Numbered from the stretch's first letter, positions 7,262 to 16,919 are shown. The stretch is DNA of 64,000 nucleotides from Peribacillus glennii (GCF_003429105.1 NZ_QVTD01000008.1:124001-188000); one strand, 5' to 3'. Notes: generated by a model from the letters alone, not told the origin. Numbers and translations are program-made.

Positions 7262-8520
7262 GGCCAAACGCTGCCTTCCTGATCATCGAGGAGGAGGGCA
7301 AAGACCGTATCTCCTTCCGAAAACCCGCGCGTTCCCCCAGGCAGGATGGTAAGCGAATTGGATCCCGCCAGGCTAGTGATTATATTTGATTTATCCATAC
7401 CGCTCGGTACAACCGCCAATTGCCCATTTTTATAGGTAATTTTAGTACGGACAAAACGCATAAACGGATTTGGTTTTTTGAAATCGGCGCCTAATATAGC
7501 CTGTACTTTTTGCAGGTGCGGTTTATCGGAAAAGAGCATCGTCCTGACAATAGGCCTTACAAAAAGCTCGAACCCCACATAGCAAGCAGAGGGATTGCCG
7601 GATAGTCCGAATAATATCTTGTTTTCCAATGATGCGATTGTTGTGACGCTTCCCGGCCGCATCCCAACTTTATTGAAAAGGACCTCTGCGCCTAGTTTGT
7701 CATAGATATCAGGCAAAAGGTCGTAATCACCGACTGAAACACCGCCTGTCGTGATAAGGAGGTCGACTTTCTCAAGAGCTTGACGGATTGCCTCCAGGCT
7801 TACTTCCAGATTGTCAACTAATTGTCCAAAATAAAGAACATCGGCGCCTGCACGTTTGATTTGTGCAGAAATCATATAAGAATTGCTGTTTCTGATCTTG
7901 CCTGGTTCAATCGGTTCAGAAACGTCCAGCAATTCCGATCCGGTAGCAAAAACGCCGATCACAGGCTTTTTTGCCACCGGAACTTTATCATATCCAAATG
8001 TAGCCAGCACCGCTTTTATTCCCGGGTTAATCATCGAGCCTTTTTTGACAAGGACATCCCCTTTTTTTGCATCTTCACCTTTAAAAGAAACATTTTCTCC
8101 TTTTTTCAGGGGTCGTTTGAAACGTATATAAATCCTGCTGTCCTTTTTAATTTCTTCAGTGAGCTCAAGCATGATGACTGCATCGCATTCTGCAGGCATC
8201 TGCGTCCCGGTCATGATCCGAACCGCCTGATCCTCCTTTACAGGCTTTTGTGGTACCATTCCTGCACCAAGCTCTTCCACGACTTCGAATTCGAACGGAT
8301 TCTCCCTTGAAGCACCGGCTGTATCAACGGACCTTAAAGCAAAACCATCATAAGGTGCCCGATTGAAATGGGGGACATCATGGGTTGCAACGATATCTTC
8401 AGCCAGGAAACGGCCGTCACAATCGCTGATGGGTACCCATTCCACTGCACCCTCAAATTTCTTGCTCATTACCTTCTCAACTGCATCAGACACACTGATC
8501 GGTGTCCTGCGCTCTACCAT
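7255..8520 (-). CDS. moeA: Molybdopterin molybdenumtransferase MoeA
   Basis: The 421-residue enzyme inserts molybdate into adenylylated molybdopterin. Characteristic elements are AEDIVATHDVPHFNRAPYDGFAL near the N-terminus, IMTGTQMP and the MoCF-like domain with TTGGVSVGDYDLLPD and FGLSGNPSACYVGFE in the C-terminal half. I chose the ATG at 8520 (MVERRTPISV), preceded by GGGAG and close to the family's usual length; a frame 15 codons longer has no better ribosome binding site. It starts an operon with mobB and the DUF2164 gene. Partner genes moaA, moaC and moaE are not in the window, nor is an obvious molybdoenzyme. Confidence 0.93.
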   Translation of the reverse strand: MVERRTPISVSDAVEKVMSKKFEGAVEWVPISDCDGRFLAEDIVATHDVPHFNRAPYDGFALRSVDTAGASRENPFEFEVVEELGAGMVPQKPVKEDQAVRIMTGTQMPAECDAVIMLELTEEIKKDSRIYIRFKRPLKKGENVSFKGEDAKKGDVLVKKGSMINPGIKAVLATFGYDKVPVAKKPVIGVFATGSELLDVSEPIEPGKIRNSNSYMISAQIKRAGADVLYFGQLVDNLEVSLEAIRQALEKVDLLITTGGVSVGDYDLLPDIYDKLGAEVLFNKVGMRPGSVTTIASLENKILFGLSGNPSACYVGFELFVRPIVRTMLFSDKPHLQKVQAILGADFKKPNPFMRFVRTKITYKNGQLAVVPSGMDKSNIITSLAGSNSLTILPGGTRGFSEGDTVFALLLDDQEGSVWPW

Positions 8521-8693
8521 GCCTTTCACTCCCGTCGTTTTTATAAATGGGCCCTTCCATTTCAAATATGAATCTTGCCAGCTGCACTTAGATACACAAT
8601 AAAACTATATCAAAATCAATCCCGGGATGGTAATGATCCGGTCATGCCCAACAATATGTAATAAAGGTTGCTAAGAAAGGAAAATCCTTTACA

Positions 8694-8724
8694 AAAAGAA
8701 AAAACAGACAGTGGGGACCGTCTG
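8694..8724 (-). terminator. Terminator after yfkK
   Basis: On the minus strand a CAGAC(G/A)GT stem-loop (8705-8724) is followed by a run of Ts (8694-8704). It lies between yfkK and moeA. Confidence 0.85.
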
Positions 8725-8758
8725 GATTATGATTGTTTTCTTTCGTTTGTCTTATAGA

Positions 8759-8983
8759 TTACTTATTCCTTAACTTCCCGAGTTCTTCCGCTATTGCCTG
8801 CATCTCGTTCGGGCTGAAATTGTTTTTCTTCATCACCATTTCATAAATTTCTACCAGCTCTTCGTACATTTCTGCATTAAAATGAGCGGATTTAATGGCA
8901 CCGATATTCATTACCCTAAGTTTCTCTTTTATCGCTTCAATTATGTATTCCACATTTTCCGCTGAATTTTTCGTTAAATCCAT
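8759..8983 (-). CDS. yfkK: DUF1128 family protein (UPF0435, YfkK)
   Basis: The 74-residue acidic helical protein carries the UPF0435 pattern ([20 protein letters not shown] and [16 protein letters not shown]). Its function is unknown, and it has no membrane segment. A GGGGG ribosome binding site precedes the ATG by about 7 bases. In B. subtilis yfkK lies near yfkH and yfkF, as it does here, which supports the assignment by synteny. It is monocistronic and divergent from the gene at 9241. Confidence 0.85.
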   Translation of the reverse strand: MDLTKNSAENVEYIIEAIKEKLRVMNIGAIKSAHFNAEMYEELVEIYEMVMKKNNFSPNEMQAIAEELGKLRNK

Positions 8984-9240
8984 ATAAAATCCCCCTTTCG
9001 AAATTCATTTTCATCTTTTCATGATTGACGCGATAAGTCAACTGTGTACTAAAAATTTCGCCTTCAGTAGGTTACCCCGAAAATTAACCAACCATAAGAA
9101 TTGCGGTTTTCGCAGATAATAAATGGGGAAGAAGCAGCATGACATTATATCGCCTCAGCTTCTCCAAAATTTTATTTAAATAACGATCAATTCCATCACT
9201 CCCTTGCTGTACAGGATGACATCAGAAGGAGGCTCCATAA

Positions 9241-9612
9241 ATGGACAACTATCAGCTCACAAGAAGAAACAGATTTATGCAGGCCATTGTTTATGGTGCG
9301 ATTGCGGGTGCTGCAATCAGCCTGTTAGACAGGCAAACGCGCGATTCTGTGATGAATGGCAGCAGAAGGTATATGACAGATATGAAAACCATGGTCTCAC
9401 ATCCGAACAGTACCATGAATCAAGTAAAGGAAGCGACAAGCAAGCTTCGGACAACGATGGAAAATATTGCGGAGGATGTTGCATTCATCTCTGCCCGCAT
9501 GGATGAGATAAAAGAGATTCCTCCGCAATTGGCACACATGGTCAGGGAAACAAGGGATGCCTTCGTTTCCGAGGATGGCCTTCATCATGTAAACGAAAGC
9601 GTAATGCATTAA
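9241..9612 (+). CDS. Small YtxH-like membrane-anchored protein
   Basis: The 123-residue product has a short basic N-terminus, one membrane segment at about residues 13-28 (FMQAIVYGAIAGAAISLLDR), and a long helical hydrophilic part likely to form a coiled coil. This resembles YtxH-domain general-stress proteins. It lies directly before the YihY-family gene, in the position of yfkI in B. subtilis, but I cannot confirm orthology. The start has an AGGAGG site 6-7 bases upstream. The exact role is unknown. Confidence 0.65.
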   Translation: MDNYQLTRRNRFMQAIVYGAIAGAAISLLDRQTRDSVMNGSRRYMTDMKTMVSHPNSTMNQVKEATSKLRTTMENIAEDVAFISARMDEIKEIPPQLAHMVRETRDAFVSEDGLHHVNESVMH

Positions 9613-9768
9613 TATTGCAAAACTCGTGTGTTGGCTAACTTTTGAAAAGGCGAAACCCCGCCCACGGAAATGGGCCATCTAGGCGAAAACGCAAGGACGT
9701 GGCGAAATTAGCCTGTGTTTGCAAAAAAACCAAACCGCGTGGGTGTAGCATGAAAAAGAGGTGGGAAT

Positions 9769-10605
9769 ATGACAGAAAGACAGGAATCGGGCAGGCCGTC
9801 ATTCTTTTTGGATTTAATCAACCGCATGTCCGGGGATGACGTGACAGGATTGGCCGCCCAACTAGCTTATTTCTTCCTGCTTTCGCTGTTCCCTCTCTTG
9901 CTTTTTTTAGTCTCGATCCTGCCATATTTATCTTTATCCCCTCAGGACATCCTGAATCTTGTTCGGAGCTATGCACCACAGGAGTCCATGCAGGTAATCG
10001 AGAGAAATCTCAATCAAGTGATGCAAGGCAATGGCAGCGTACTTTCTTTTGGGATACTTGCAACTTTATGGTCTGGATCCAATGGAATCAACACAATGGT
10101 CCGTGCATTTAATAGGGCTTACAAGGTAGTAGAAAATAGGCATTTTTTAGTTGCGAGAGCAATGTCAATGATTCTTACGATTGCGATGATATTTGTGTTT
10201 GTTGTGGCATTGCTGTTGCCCGTTTTCGGCAGGCAAATCGGCCTTTTTTTTACTTCCAACTTCGGCTTGTCTGACGAATTTTTACATATATGGAATGCAC
10301 TGCGCTGGGTGGTTAGCTCCCTGGTATTATTTTTCGTTCTAACGATGCTGTATTGGATTGCGCCCAATAAAAAAATCAACTGTTTAAGCGTGATGCCTGG
10401 AGCCCTGGCTGCTACTGTGGGCTGGTGCCTGGTTTCATTGGGTTTTTCATTCTATGTCGAAAAGTTCGGAAGCTATACGTCAACATACGGAAGTCTCGGC
10501 GGGATCATCGTGCTGATGATTTGGTTCTATCTGTCCGGTTTTATCATCATCATTGGCGGGGAAATCAATGCCATCAAAAGTGAACGGAAAAAACCCAACT
10601 GTTAA
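9769..10605 (+). CDS. yfkH: YihY/virulence factor BrkB family inner membrane protein (YfkH)
   Basis: The 278-residue protein has six or so membrane helices (about 30-55, 85-105, 130-160, 175-200, 210-235, 245-270) and the YihY features DDVTGLAAQLAYFFLLSLFPLL near the N-terminus and a Gly-rich YGSLGGIIVLMIWFYLSG near the end. The family was once thought to be ribonuclease BN but is now regarded as membrane proteins of unknown function. It follows the small YtxH-like gene by about 156 bases and probably shares its transcript. Position and sequence match B. subtilis yfkH. Confidence 0.88.
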   Translation: MTERQESGRPSFFLDLINRMSGDDVTGLAAQLAYFFLLSLFPLLLFLVSILPYLSLSPQDILNLVRSYAPQESMQVIERNLNQVMQGNGSVLSFGILATLWSGSNGINTMVRAFNRAYKVVENRHFLVARAMSMILTIAMIFVFVVALLLPVFGRQIGLFFTSNFGLSDEFLHIWNALRWVVSSLVLFFVLTMLYWIAPNKKINCLSVMPGALAATVGWCLVSLGFSFYVEKFGSYTSTYGSLGGIIVLMIWFYLSGFIIIIGGEINAIKSERKKPNC

Positions 10606-10705
10606 AAAAAACCATACTTTCATACGTTAATTCTTCTTCCCAAGGGAGGAAACTGGAAAAGAGTTCGATATATTTAGCGCACTTTGTTTTAAGGGGCATA
10701 TAGTT

Positions 10706-10786
10706 ATGGGAAAAACAAAACAGAAAGGCAAGAAAAGCCCAAAACATCCTTCCGGTTCAGCCAATGTATCAAACGGATATCATTAA
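10706..10786 (+). CDS. Possible very small basic protein, 26 aa
   Basis: An ATG at 10706 opens a 26-codon frame rich in Lys, Ser, Gly and His (starting MGKTKQKGKKSPKHPSG) and ending with TAA. AGGGG lies about 10 bases upstream. The strong basic composition recalls the minor small acid-soluble spore proteins, but I do not recognise a specific one. The frame is followed by the terminator shared with the ATPase gene. It is plausible but weak because of its length. Confidence 0.4.
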   Translation: MGKTKQKGKKSPKHPSGSANVSNGYH

Positions 10787-10832
10787 GCGGAATAAATGGT
10801 AATGGTCTAATATTCCCTTAAATAAAATAAAA

Positions 10833-10877
10833 AGAGGCTGGCTCGACAAGGAATGAGATCCTCTGGAGCCAGCCTCT
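10833..10877. terminator. Strong terminator after the P-type ATPase gene
   Basis: A 12-bp perfect stem (AGAGGCTGGCTC with its complement) lies 5 bases beyond the ATPase stop codon; on the minus strand a T-rich run follows. Confidence 0.9.
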
Positions 10878-10882
10878 TCCGT

Positions 10883-12805
10883 TTAGCTCTTTAACAAACG
10901 CAAGCTGTTTAAAATAACCAGTATCGTACTTCCTTCATGGCCGATCACCCCATAAGGGAGATCAAGGAACTGCAGGAAATTCGAAGCGATTAACAGCATA
11001 ATGACACTGATCGAAAAAATAACATTTTGTTTAATGATTTTGTTCATTTTCTTTGATAGCTTTACAGCCTCGGCAATCCGCGGCAGGTCATTCTTCATAA
11101 GCACTACATCAGCTGTTTCAAGCGCGACATCGGTTCCTTCGCCCATCGCTATGCCAACAGACGCGGTTGCAAGGGCGGGAGCGTCATTGATTCCGTCCCC
11201 GACCATGGCAACCGTGCCAAAACGCTCTTTCAACCTTTTCACTTCATGTACTTTGGTTTCAGGAAGGCATTGCGCGATATATTCATTCATATGGCTTTCT
11301 GCCGCAATCGCTTTCGCTGTTTTCTCGCCGTCACCTGTCAGCATGACGGTGTAAATTCCCTCTTTCCTTAAAGCTTCTATGGCAGAAATGGTTTCAGCGC
11401 GGACTTGATCCTTTAGGGTAAGGATTCCGGCTATCCCTTTTTCATCGCGAGCGTACACGATCGTTTTTCCTTCAGCGCTCAATGAAAGAGCCATTCCGCC
11501 CTGAAACTCTTCTGCGTCTTTACGGCCGACAAAATCAGCTTTCCCGACTTTCCATTGAACACCGCCAACCCGCGCCTGAACGCCGTAACCTGGAATATCT
11601 TCCATTGCTTCAGGCCTTATCAGTTCTTTGCTGATCGCTGCTTTTGCGTAACGGACGATTGCAGTGGCAAGAGGATGGTTCGAATAGCCCTCGATTGATC
11701 CAACATGGAAGAGGAATTCTTCGGCCGTTATATCCTCTCTTATAATCACGTCGGTTACTTCCGGCTTTCCTTTTGTCAAGGTTCCTGTTTTATCAAGCGC
11801 AATCGCCTTGAGATTTCCAAGGTTCTCCAGGTGGACGCCGCCTTTAAATAAAATCCCGTGACGTGCCCCATTTGAGATGGCCGATAATGTTGCAGGCATA
11901 ATGGAAGCGACAAGGGCACATGGCGATGCCACAACAAGTAAAATCATGGAGCGGTAGAATGTCTCGGTCCAGCTCCATCCGAACAAGAAATGCGGCAGGA
12001 ACATCATCAAAAGAACAACCAGAAGAACAATTTTTACATAAGTCCCTTCAAATTTCTCAATAAACAGCTGCGAGGGTGATTTTTCGCTCTGGGCCGATTG
12101 TACGAGCGTTATTATTTTTTGGAATAGTGTTTCGCTGCTTGGTTTTGTAATTTCTATAGTAATGCTGCCGCGCAGGTTTACCGTGCCGGCAAACACTTCA
12201 TTGCCCGCCGCCTTGCTCACTGGCATGGATTCCCCGGTTATTGCGGCTTCATCAAGGTTTGTTTGGCCATCGGTAATCACTCCATCGGAAGGAACACGCT
12301 CACCAGGTTTTACCAAAATGGAATCGCCGACGGCAAGCTTTGAGACGGGAACCTTTTCCTCCACGCCATTTGGGAAGATTCTTAAGGCTTCCTCGGGCTG
12401 CAGGTCCATCAATGCTGAAATTTCTTTATGGCTTTTATTCATCGTGTATGTTTCCAACGCACCGCTTACCGCAAAAATGAAGATCAAAATGGCGCCTTCT
12501 GTCCAATATCCAATGATTGCCGAGCCGATAGCGGCAAGCACCATCAGCATCTCAACATTCAATTCTTTATTTTCGATCGTTTCTTCAATGCCTTCCTTCG
12601 CTTTTGCATATCCGCCTATGACAAATGCAAACAAGTAAGAAACAACGGAAGCTGTGCCCATATCATTTTTCGATAAGATCCAGCCTGTCAAAATTAGCAC
12701 ACCGCTTATTAATGCTGCAATCAGTTCGAGATGGGGCTTGATTTTTTCATTGAATAAAGAATTCCCTTCCTTTTCGCAGGCCAATGGTTTTGTTTCTGTT
12801 GTCAT
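10883..12805 (-). CDS. zosA: P1B4-type heavy-metal ATPase (PfeT/ZosA type)
   Basis: The 640-residue protein is a metal-transporting P-type ATPase: six to eight membrane helices, an actuator domain with TGES (190-193), the phosphorylation motif DKTGTLT with Asp338, and GDGINDAPA near the C-terminus. The metal-site helix has Ser294-Pro-Cys instead of CPC, and the last helix has HEGST. Together these define the P1B4 subgroup, which includes B. subtilis PfeT/ZosA, an Fe(II) efflux pump first described as a zinc transporter. No N-terminal heavy-metal domain is present; the N-terminus is short with one Cys. The start has GGAGGG upstream. PerR or Fur control is known for the relative, but I found no convincing box here. 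Confidence 0.85.
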   Translation of the reverse strand: MTTETKPLACEKEGNSLFNEKIKPHLELIAALISGVLILTGWILSKNDMGTASVVSYLFAFVIGGYAKAKEGIEETIENKELNVEMLMVLAAIGSAIIGYWTEGAILIFIFAVSGALETYTMNKSHKEISALMDLQPEEALRIFPNGVEEKVPVSKLAVGDSILVKPGERVPSDGVITDGQTNLDEAAITGESMPVSKAAGNEVFAGTVNLRGSITIEITKPSSETLFQKIITLVQSAQSEKSPSQLFIEKFEGTYVKIVLLVVLLMMFLPHFLFGWSWTETFYRSMILLVVASPCALVASIMPATLSAISNGARHGILFKGGVHLENLGNLKAIALDKTGTLTKGKPEVTDVIIREDITAEEFLFHVGSIEGYSNHPLATAIVRYAKAAISKELIRPEAMEDIPGYGVQARVGGVQWKVGKADFVGRKDAEEFQGGMALSLSAEGKTIVYARDEKGIAGILTLKDQVRAETISAIEALRKEGIYTVMLTGDGEKTAKAIAAESHMNEYIAQCLPETKVHEVKRLKERFGTVAMVGDGINDAPALATASVGIAMGEGTDVALETADVVLMKNDLPRIAEAVKLSKKMNKIIKQNVIFSISVIMLLIASNFLQFLDLPYGVIGHEGSTILVILNSLRLLKS

Positions 12806-12919
12806 ATAATTCCCTCCTGTAGTTTCGCTGGCAAACTTGCAGCCAACGGGTTATGAAGCTATCAGTCTCTTTATTAATTGAGAAAGATATTCAACTTCAT
12901 TACCCATAAAATGACGAAA

Positions 12920-12943
12920 GCTGCCATCGAAGCCGATGACAGC
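12920..12943 (-). terminator. Probable terminator after yfkF
   Basis: GCTGTCATCG and CGATGGCAGC (minus strand) form a 10-bp stem with a 4-base loop, followed by a moderately T-rich stretch. It lies 100 bases after the yfkF stop. Confidence 0.55.
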
Positions 12944-13043
12944 GTGTACCCATAAAAAAGATTAAAATTTCTGTTTAATACATCGATACTACCATACATT
13001 CTATTCAAAAAAAAGGAGTTTGCTTATTGTTTTACCATAAGAT

Positions 13044-14243
13044 CTAGCCATTTTTGTGAGAGGCAAACGCTTCTGTTTCCTCCAAGTTGACTGCTTGATC
13101 TTTGAAAAGGGCAAGAGCGAAAAAGATCAGCAGGAGCATGAAACTAATGACGAAGAAGAAGCTGCCACCTGTTAGATATTCAATTACGAAACCGCCGATG
13201 AAGGGACCGGAAATGCTGCCTAGACTAAAGAAAATACCGCACAATAAATTACCCGTCGGCAACAGATTTCTTGGAACCAGGTCAGCCATATAGCTGATTC
13301 CGAGCGAAAAGGTACTGCCCACCATCACGCCTGAAAGGAGGAAACATACTAGTAATCCACTCGCAGAGCCATAAAGAAAACCCGCACACAAGAAAATCAA
13401 GAATCCGGAAAATAGGATAAATAGTAGAATTTTTCTTCGTCCAAATGTATCACTCATCATGCCGAGAGGGATTTGCGAAAGCAAGCTGCCCGCGGAAAAA
13501 GAAGTAATAATTAGTGAGACCATGGTCAACTCTATCCCTGAACGCAGAGCATGGACAGGGAAGTTCCCATTGAGGGACGCTTCAAGGAATCCATATCCAA
13601 ACGGCGGAAGGAAGGCAATCCAGGCATATTTGCTCACTTTCGAAAATCGCTTCAATGTTCCAAAGAACGAAGATGTTTCAATGTCATGGTCATGGTCGGG
13701 ACGCTCATTTTTCAGTAGAAATACAGAAAACCAAGTGATGAGGCTGATGGCGGATGTCAGCATAAACGGCAGGGCTTCGCTTGTTTCAACCAGTTTTGTC
13801 ATTAATGGCCCTACGGCAAAGCCAATACTGAAAAACAACCCGTAAATTGAAATATTCCGCCCTCGCTTATGGTCTGGTGAAATGGCGGTAATCCAGGTCT
13901 GTGTAGCAAAGTGAAGCATATGGTCCCCAATTCCGATAGCAAGCCTTAAGATAAACCAAAACCAAAAAGATTTCCAAACCGGGAATAATGCCAATGACAC
14001 GACAACCGCAAGTCCCCCAACAAGTATGAGAGGTTTATAACCGAATTTTCGAAGCGGTGCTTCCATTAAAGGAGAAGCCACTAATACTCCTAAGTATAAG
14101 CCGGTCGCATGAAAGCCATTCAGTGATGAACTGACTCCGTCGTTTTCAAAAATGATCGCAATCAGCGGAAGCAGCATACCTTGTGAAAAACCGGATATCC
14201 CAACGATGCTTACAAGTACCCAAAACAGTATTTTTTGATTCAT
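13044..14243 (-). CDS. yfkF: MFS transporter YfkF
   Basis: The 399-residue protein has the 12 predicted membrane helices of a major facilitator, with an extended hydrophilic centre around residues 190-205 (RPDHDHDIETS) separating two six-helix halves, and an MFS-like loop motif GMMSDTFGRRK around residue 265. The substrate is unknown. An AGGAGT ribosome binding site precedes the ATG. It is divergent from the calcium exchanger gene, the same arrangement expected from B. subtilis yfkF-chaA, which supports the name. Confidence 0.82.
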   Translation of the reverse strand: MNQKILFWVLVSIVGISGFSQGMLLPLIAIIFENDGVSSSLNGFHATGLYLGVLVASPLMEAPLRKFGYKPLILVGGLAVVVSLALFPVWKSFWFWFILRLAIGIGDHMLHFATQTWITAISPDHKRGRNISIYGLFFSIGFAVGPLMTKLVETSEALPFMLTSAISLITWFSVFLLKNERPDHDHDIETSSFFGTLKRFSKVSKYAWIAFLPPFGYGFLEASLNGNFPVHALRSGIELTMVSLIITSFSAGSLLSQIPLGMMSDTFGRRKILLFILFSGFLIFLCAGFLYGSASGLLVCFLLSGVMVGSTFSLGISYMADLVPRNLLPTGNLLCGIFFSLGSISGPFIGGFVIEYLTGGSFFFVISFMLLLIFFALALFKDQAVNLEETEAFASHKNG

Positions 14244-14467
14244 GCGATTTACTCCTAATAAGTTCTGCCTATTTGATGTTACATGGAAAAGGAAGGGTTA
14301 GGCAAGGAATAGTAGGGTATATGTTTTTTAGAAAACCAGCTGCGCATTCTGGGAGACTTTTGAATAAAATAGGAAATAATGTAAAGTTGTACATAATGAA
14401 AGATGTAGCTTGGACACATTATGACATAATGCAATCATCGAAATTATTGAATGGTGAGGTTGATCAG

Positions 14468-15532
14468 ATGGCGAACAGAATTTTCTTCATTCTCGTATTG
14501 GCGGGTGTGCCACTTTCCGTTATCGGTTCTGTCCTGCATTGGCCAAGTGTGCTGATGTTTGTGGTTTATTGTTTAACTATTATCGCCCTGGCCGGATTTA
14601 TGGGAAGAGCGACAGAAAGCCTGGCATCAGTGATGGGGCCGCGGATCGGAGGTCTTCTTAACGCTACGTTTGGCAATGCAGTGGAATTAATCATTTCAAT
14701 CTTTTCTTTAAAAGCTGGCTTGATCGGGGTAGTGCTGGCATCCCTTACCGGTTCAGTTTTAGGAAATCTGCTCCTGGTGGCAGGCTTGTCTTTCTTTATA
14801 GGCGGATTGAAATACAAGCGTCAGAAATTCAATGTATATGATGCAAGACACAATGCAGGATTATTGATTTTTGCCGTTATTGTAGCTTTTGTGATTCCCG
14901 AGGTTTTCTCACAGGGTATGCCTGAAGGGAAAACGATGGCACTAAGCATTGGAATATCCGTGATCTTGATTGCATTGTATCTTGCGGCGCTGTTCTTTAA
15001 GCTTGTTACCCATCGTGGGGTATATCAGTCTACAGAAAAAGGCTCAGAACAGGTACAACATGAAGAAGAACCAGAATGGGGAAAAGGAAAGGCGATGGCC
15101 ATACTTGCCGCGGCTACAATTGCTGTGGCTTATGTTTCAGAAAAACTTGTCCACACCTTCCATGAAGTAGGGGAAGCGTTCGGATGGTCTGAGCTATTTA
15201 TCGGGGTGATCATTGTTGCGATTGTCGGTAATGCAGCGGAACACGCTTCGGCAATCATCATGGCATATAAAAACAAAATGGATATCGCTGTGGAGATTGC
15301 CGTGGGTTCTACCCTCCAAGTTGCGATGTTTGTTGCACCTGTGCTTGTTTTGATTTCTTTATTGTTCCCGACTTCCATGCCTCTGGTTTTTACGCTGCCG
15401 GAACTGATCACCATGGTTACAGCTGTATTTTTAATGGTTATCATCTCAAATGACGGTGAAACGAACTGGTTCGAGGGGCTTACCTTACTCGCGGCTTATA
15501 TCATAATGGGGATAGGTTTTTACTTATTATAA
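14468..15532 (+). CDS. chaA: Ca2+/H+ antiporter ChaA (YfkE)
   Basis: The 354-residue protein has about 11 membrane helices and the two alpha repeats of CaCA exchangers: FGNAVELIISIFSL in the first half and VGNAAEHASAIIMA in the second, each with the key acidic residue. An acidic loop (EEEPEWGKGK) divides the halves. It exports Ca2+ in exchange for H+. The longer upstream frame is noise; I chose the ATG at 14468 because GAGGT lies about 10 bases upstream and the length matches the roughly 350 residues of B. subtilis ChaA. Confidence 0.92.
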   Translation: MANRIFFILVLAGVPLSVIGSVLHWPSVLMFVVYCLTIIALAGFMGRATESLASVMGPRIGGLLNATFGNAVELIISIFSLKAGLIGVVLASLTGSVLGNLLLVAGLSFFIGGLKYKRQKFNVYDARHNAGLLIFAVIVAFVIPEVFSQGMPEGKTMALSIGISVILIALYLAALFFKLVTHRGVYQSTEKGSEQVQHEEEPEWGKGKAMAILAAATIAVAYVSEKLVHTFHEVGEAFGWSELFIGVIIVAIVGNAAEHASAIIMAYKNKMDIAVEIAVGSTLQVAMFVAPVLVLISLLFPTSMPLVFTLPELITMVTAVFLMVIISNDGETNWFEGLTLLAAYIIMGIGFYLL

Positions 15533-15680
15533 ACATAAGAAAACAGCCGATGGCGATGCATTTATAAATGCCAAGATGTTCGCCAAGTTTCAGGACCATG
15601 GGACGGTGGCACAGTCGAAGGCATATAATGAACGTTTGCGCTTAGATTGTGTTAAGCTTTATGCTTCCCATAAAAAATGA
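15516..15680 (+). pseudogene. Probable gene remnant, start lacking
   Basis: After chaA a frame without start codon reads as ordinary protein for about 45 residues (for example DGDAFINAKMFAKFQDH and AYNERLRLDCVKLY) and ends at a TGA at 15678, inside the arm of a terminator. No ATG, GTG or TTG with a ribosome binding site opens it. I interpret it as the 3' remnant of a lost gene whose terminator survived. The family is not recognised. Confidence 0.35.
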
Positions 15681-15710
15681 CTCTGCACGTCTTGATTGCA
15701 GAGTCATTTT
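15677..15710 (+). terminator. Terminator downstream of chaA
   Basis: ATGACTCTGCA pairs with TGCAGAGTCAT (perfect 11-bp stem), followed by TTTTATGG. Confidence 0.85.
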
Positions 15711-16100
15711 ATGGTTTTAAAAAAGTTAAGTACATATATTCATCCAAAATTATTATCGTTTTTTGCCTGGCTAAACAATTCAATAATTCTAGAAAATTCA
15801 CCCGCCTTTGCCCGAAGTATAGCACGAAGCGAAACCGCTACAAGATAGCCAATGGTTCTTAAGGGATCAATCGATAAACATACCTCCTTCAGAATGGTCA
15901 GGTATGAATGATTTCGCCTCCTTTGTTGTAGGGTAAGTTAAGTATATTACATATGCGTAAAATTGTAAATATTCAGAACTTTACAATATTGTTACAAATA
16001 TAGTTTTTAATATTTGTTACCTTGTGGTTTAGCGAATAAAAACAAGGGCCACAGCGAATTCTAAACATAAACCAGATTACCTTAAAAGGAGTGAGACATC
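15711..16100. other. Intergenic region before yfkD
   Basis: This AT-rich stretch has two GGAGG motifs on the minus strand (near 15880 and 15918) without a usable frame behind them, and the likely yfkD promoter region near 15960-16060. I see no gene. Confidence 0.45.
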
Positions 16101-16919
16101 ATGAAACGCCTTTTATTTCTTCTTACGATTTTGTTATCTCTTGCATTTCAACCAGGCAACAGCGCGGCTATCCCTAAGGGGGCACTGGATGAAATGCCTG
16201 CAGTGTCTAAGGTGAATGTACCGCCGTCGGTCCGGAATATCACAAAGGAAAATACCTATCCAAATCCTACCCAGGACCTGCCGTTTTTGCAGCCGAGCGA
16301 GCTTGCAAAGCAGTTGATTGTTTCTTCAGGTACAAAGATCGAAAATCCTGAACTTATCCATATGCTGAATGAATCAAATATTGCAAAAGCACCATTTGCG
16401 TTTGGCTATCGCGCCACGATTTATTTGGGCCATTGGGCATTGAATTACCAATCGGCAGAAACATCGCCTAACTGGGAATACCAGAAAATCAATACGAACT
16501 ATTTTGATAACCGGGGCGCAAATGGAGCGTACAAGATCCATTACGTCCAGGAAGCCCAAAAAACAGTGAGGGGCGGACTCACCGCAAAAATCCCAGCTTC
16601 GGATGACGTTCAGAAAATGATGCTTTTAAAAGCAACGGAAAAAACGAATCTCCCCCTTGCGTTTGAAACAATTGTTGGTGCAGGAACCAAAAAAGACCAA
16701 GAGTATAACATCCCAGCCAAAAGACTTGGCTATTTAAATGCTTATGCCTCGGCTGTTAATGAGAAAGGAAAAGTCACCTACGGAGAGGTTTATCTGATAC
16801 TTAAAGGCAATAAACGTGCCATCGCGTTAAAAAATGTGACCTCCCAGGGCATTGGTGCATGGATACCAATTCAGGATTTACTATCGTTTAGTTTCACTTC
16901 CAGTACAGTTCCAAGGTAA
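16101..16919 (+). CDS. yfkD: YfkD-like secreted protein
   Basis: The 272-residue protein opens with a signal peptide (residues 1-23, basic MKR then hydrophobic LLFLLTILLSLAF) and continues as an extracytoplasmic domain with RATIYLGHWALNY near residue 105 and GVGAW-like end motifs. It matches the YfkD family, conserved in Bacillaceae and of unknown function. AAAGGAG precedes the ATG by 8-9 bases. Its position between chaA and yfkAB matches B. subtilis. Confidence 0.87.
   Translation: MKRLLFLLTILLSLAFQPGNSAAIPKGALDEMPAVSKVNVPPSVRNITKENTYPNPTQDLPFLQPSELAKQLIVSSGTKIENPELIHMLNESNIAKAPFAFGYRATIYLGHWALNYQSAETSPNWEYQKINTNYFDNRGANGAYKIHYVQEAQKTVRGGLTAKIPASDDVQKMMLLKATEKTNLPLAFETIVGAGTKKDQEYNIPAKRLGYLNAYASAVNEKGKVTYGEVYLILKGNKRAIALKNVTSQGIGAWIPIQDLLSFSFTSSTVPR

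Noticed and set aside
12162-12638. Long plus-strand frame opposite the P-type ATPase gene
   Set aside because: It is antisense to a clear enzyme-coding gene, has no ribosome binding site and no recognisable protein features.
12806-13043. Search for a PerR or Fur box before the metal ATPase
   Set aside because: Only weak TTGA...TCAA-type symmetry near 12883-12899 was seen, not a credible 7-1-7 box.
15860-15930. Two perfect GGAGG motifs on the minus strand before yfkD
   Set aside because: The frames after them end within a few codons, so they do not support a gene.
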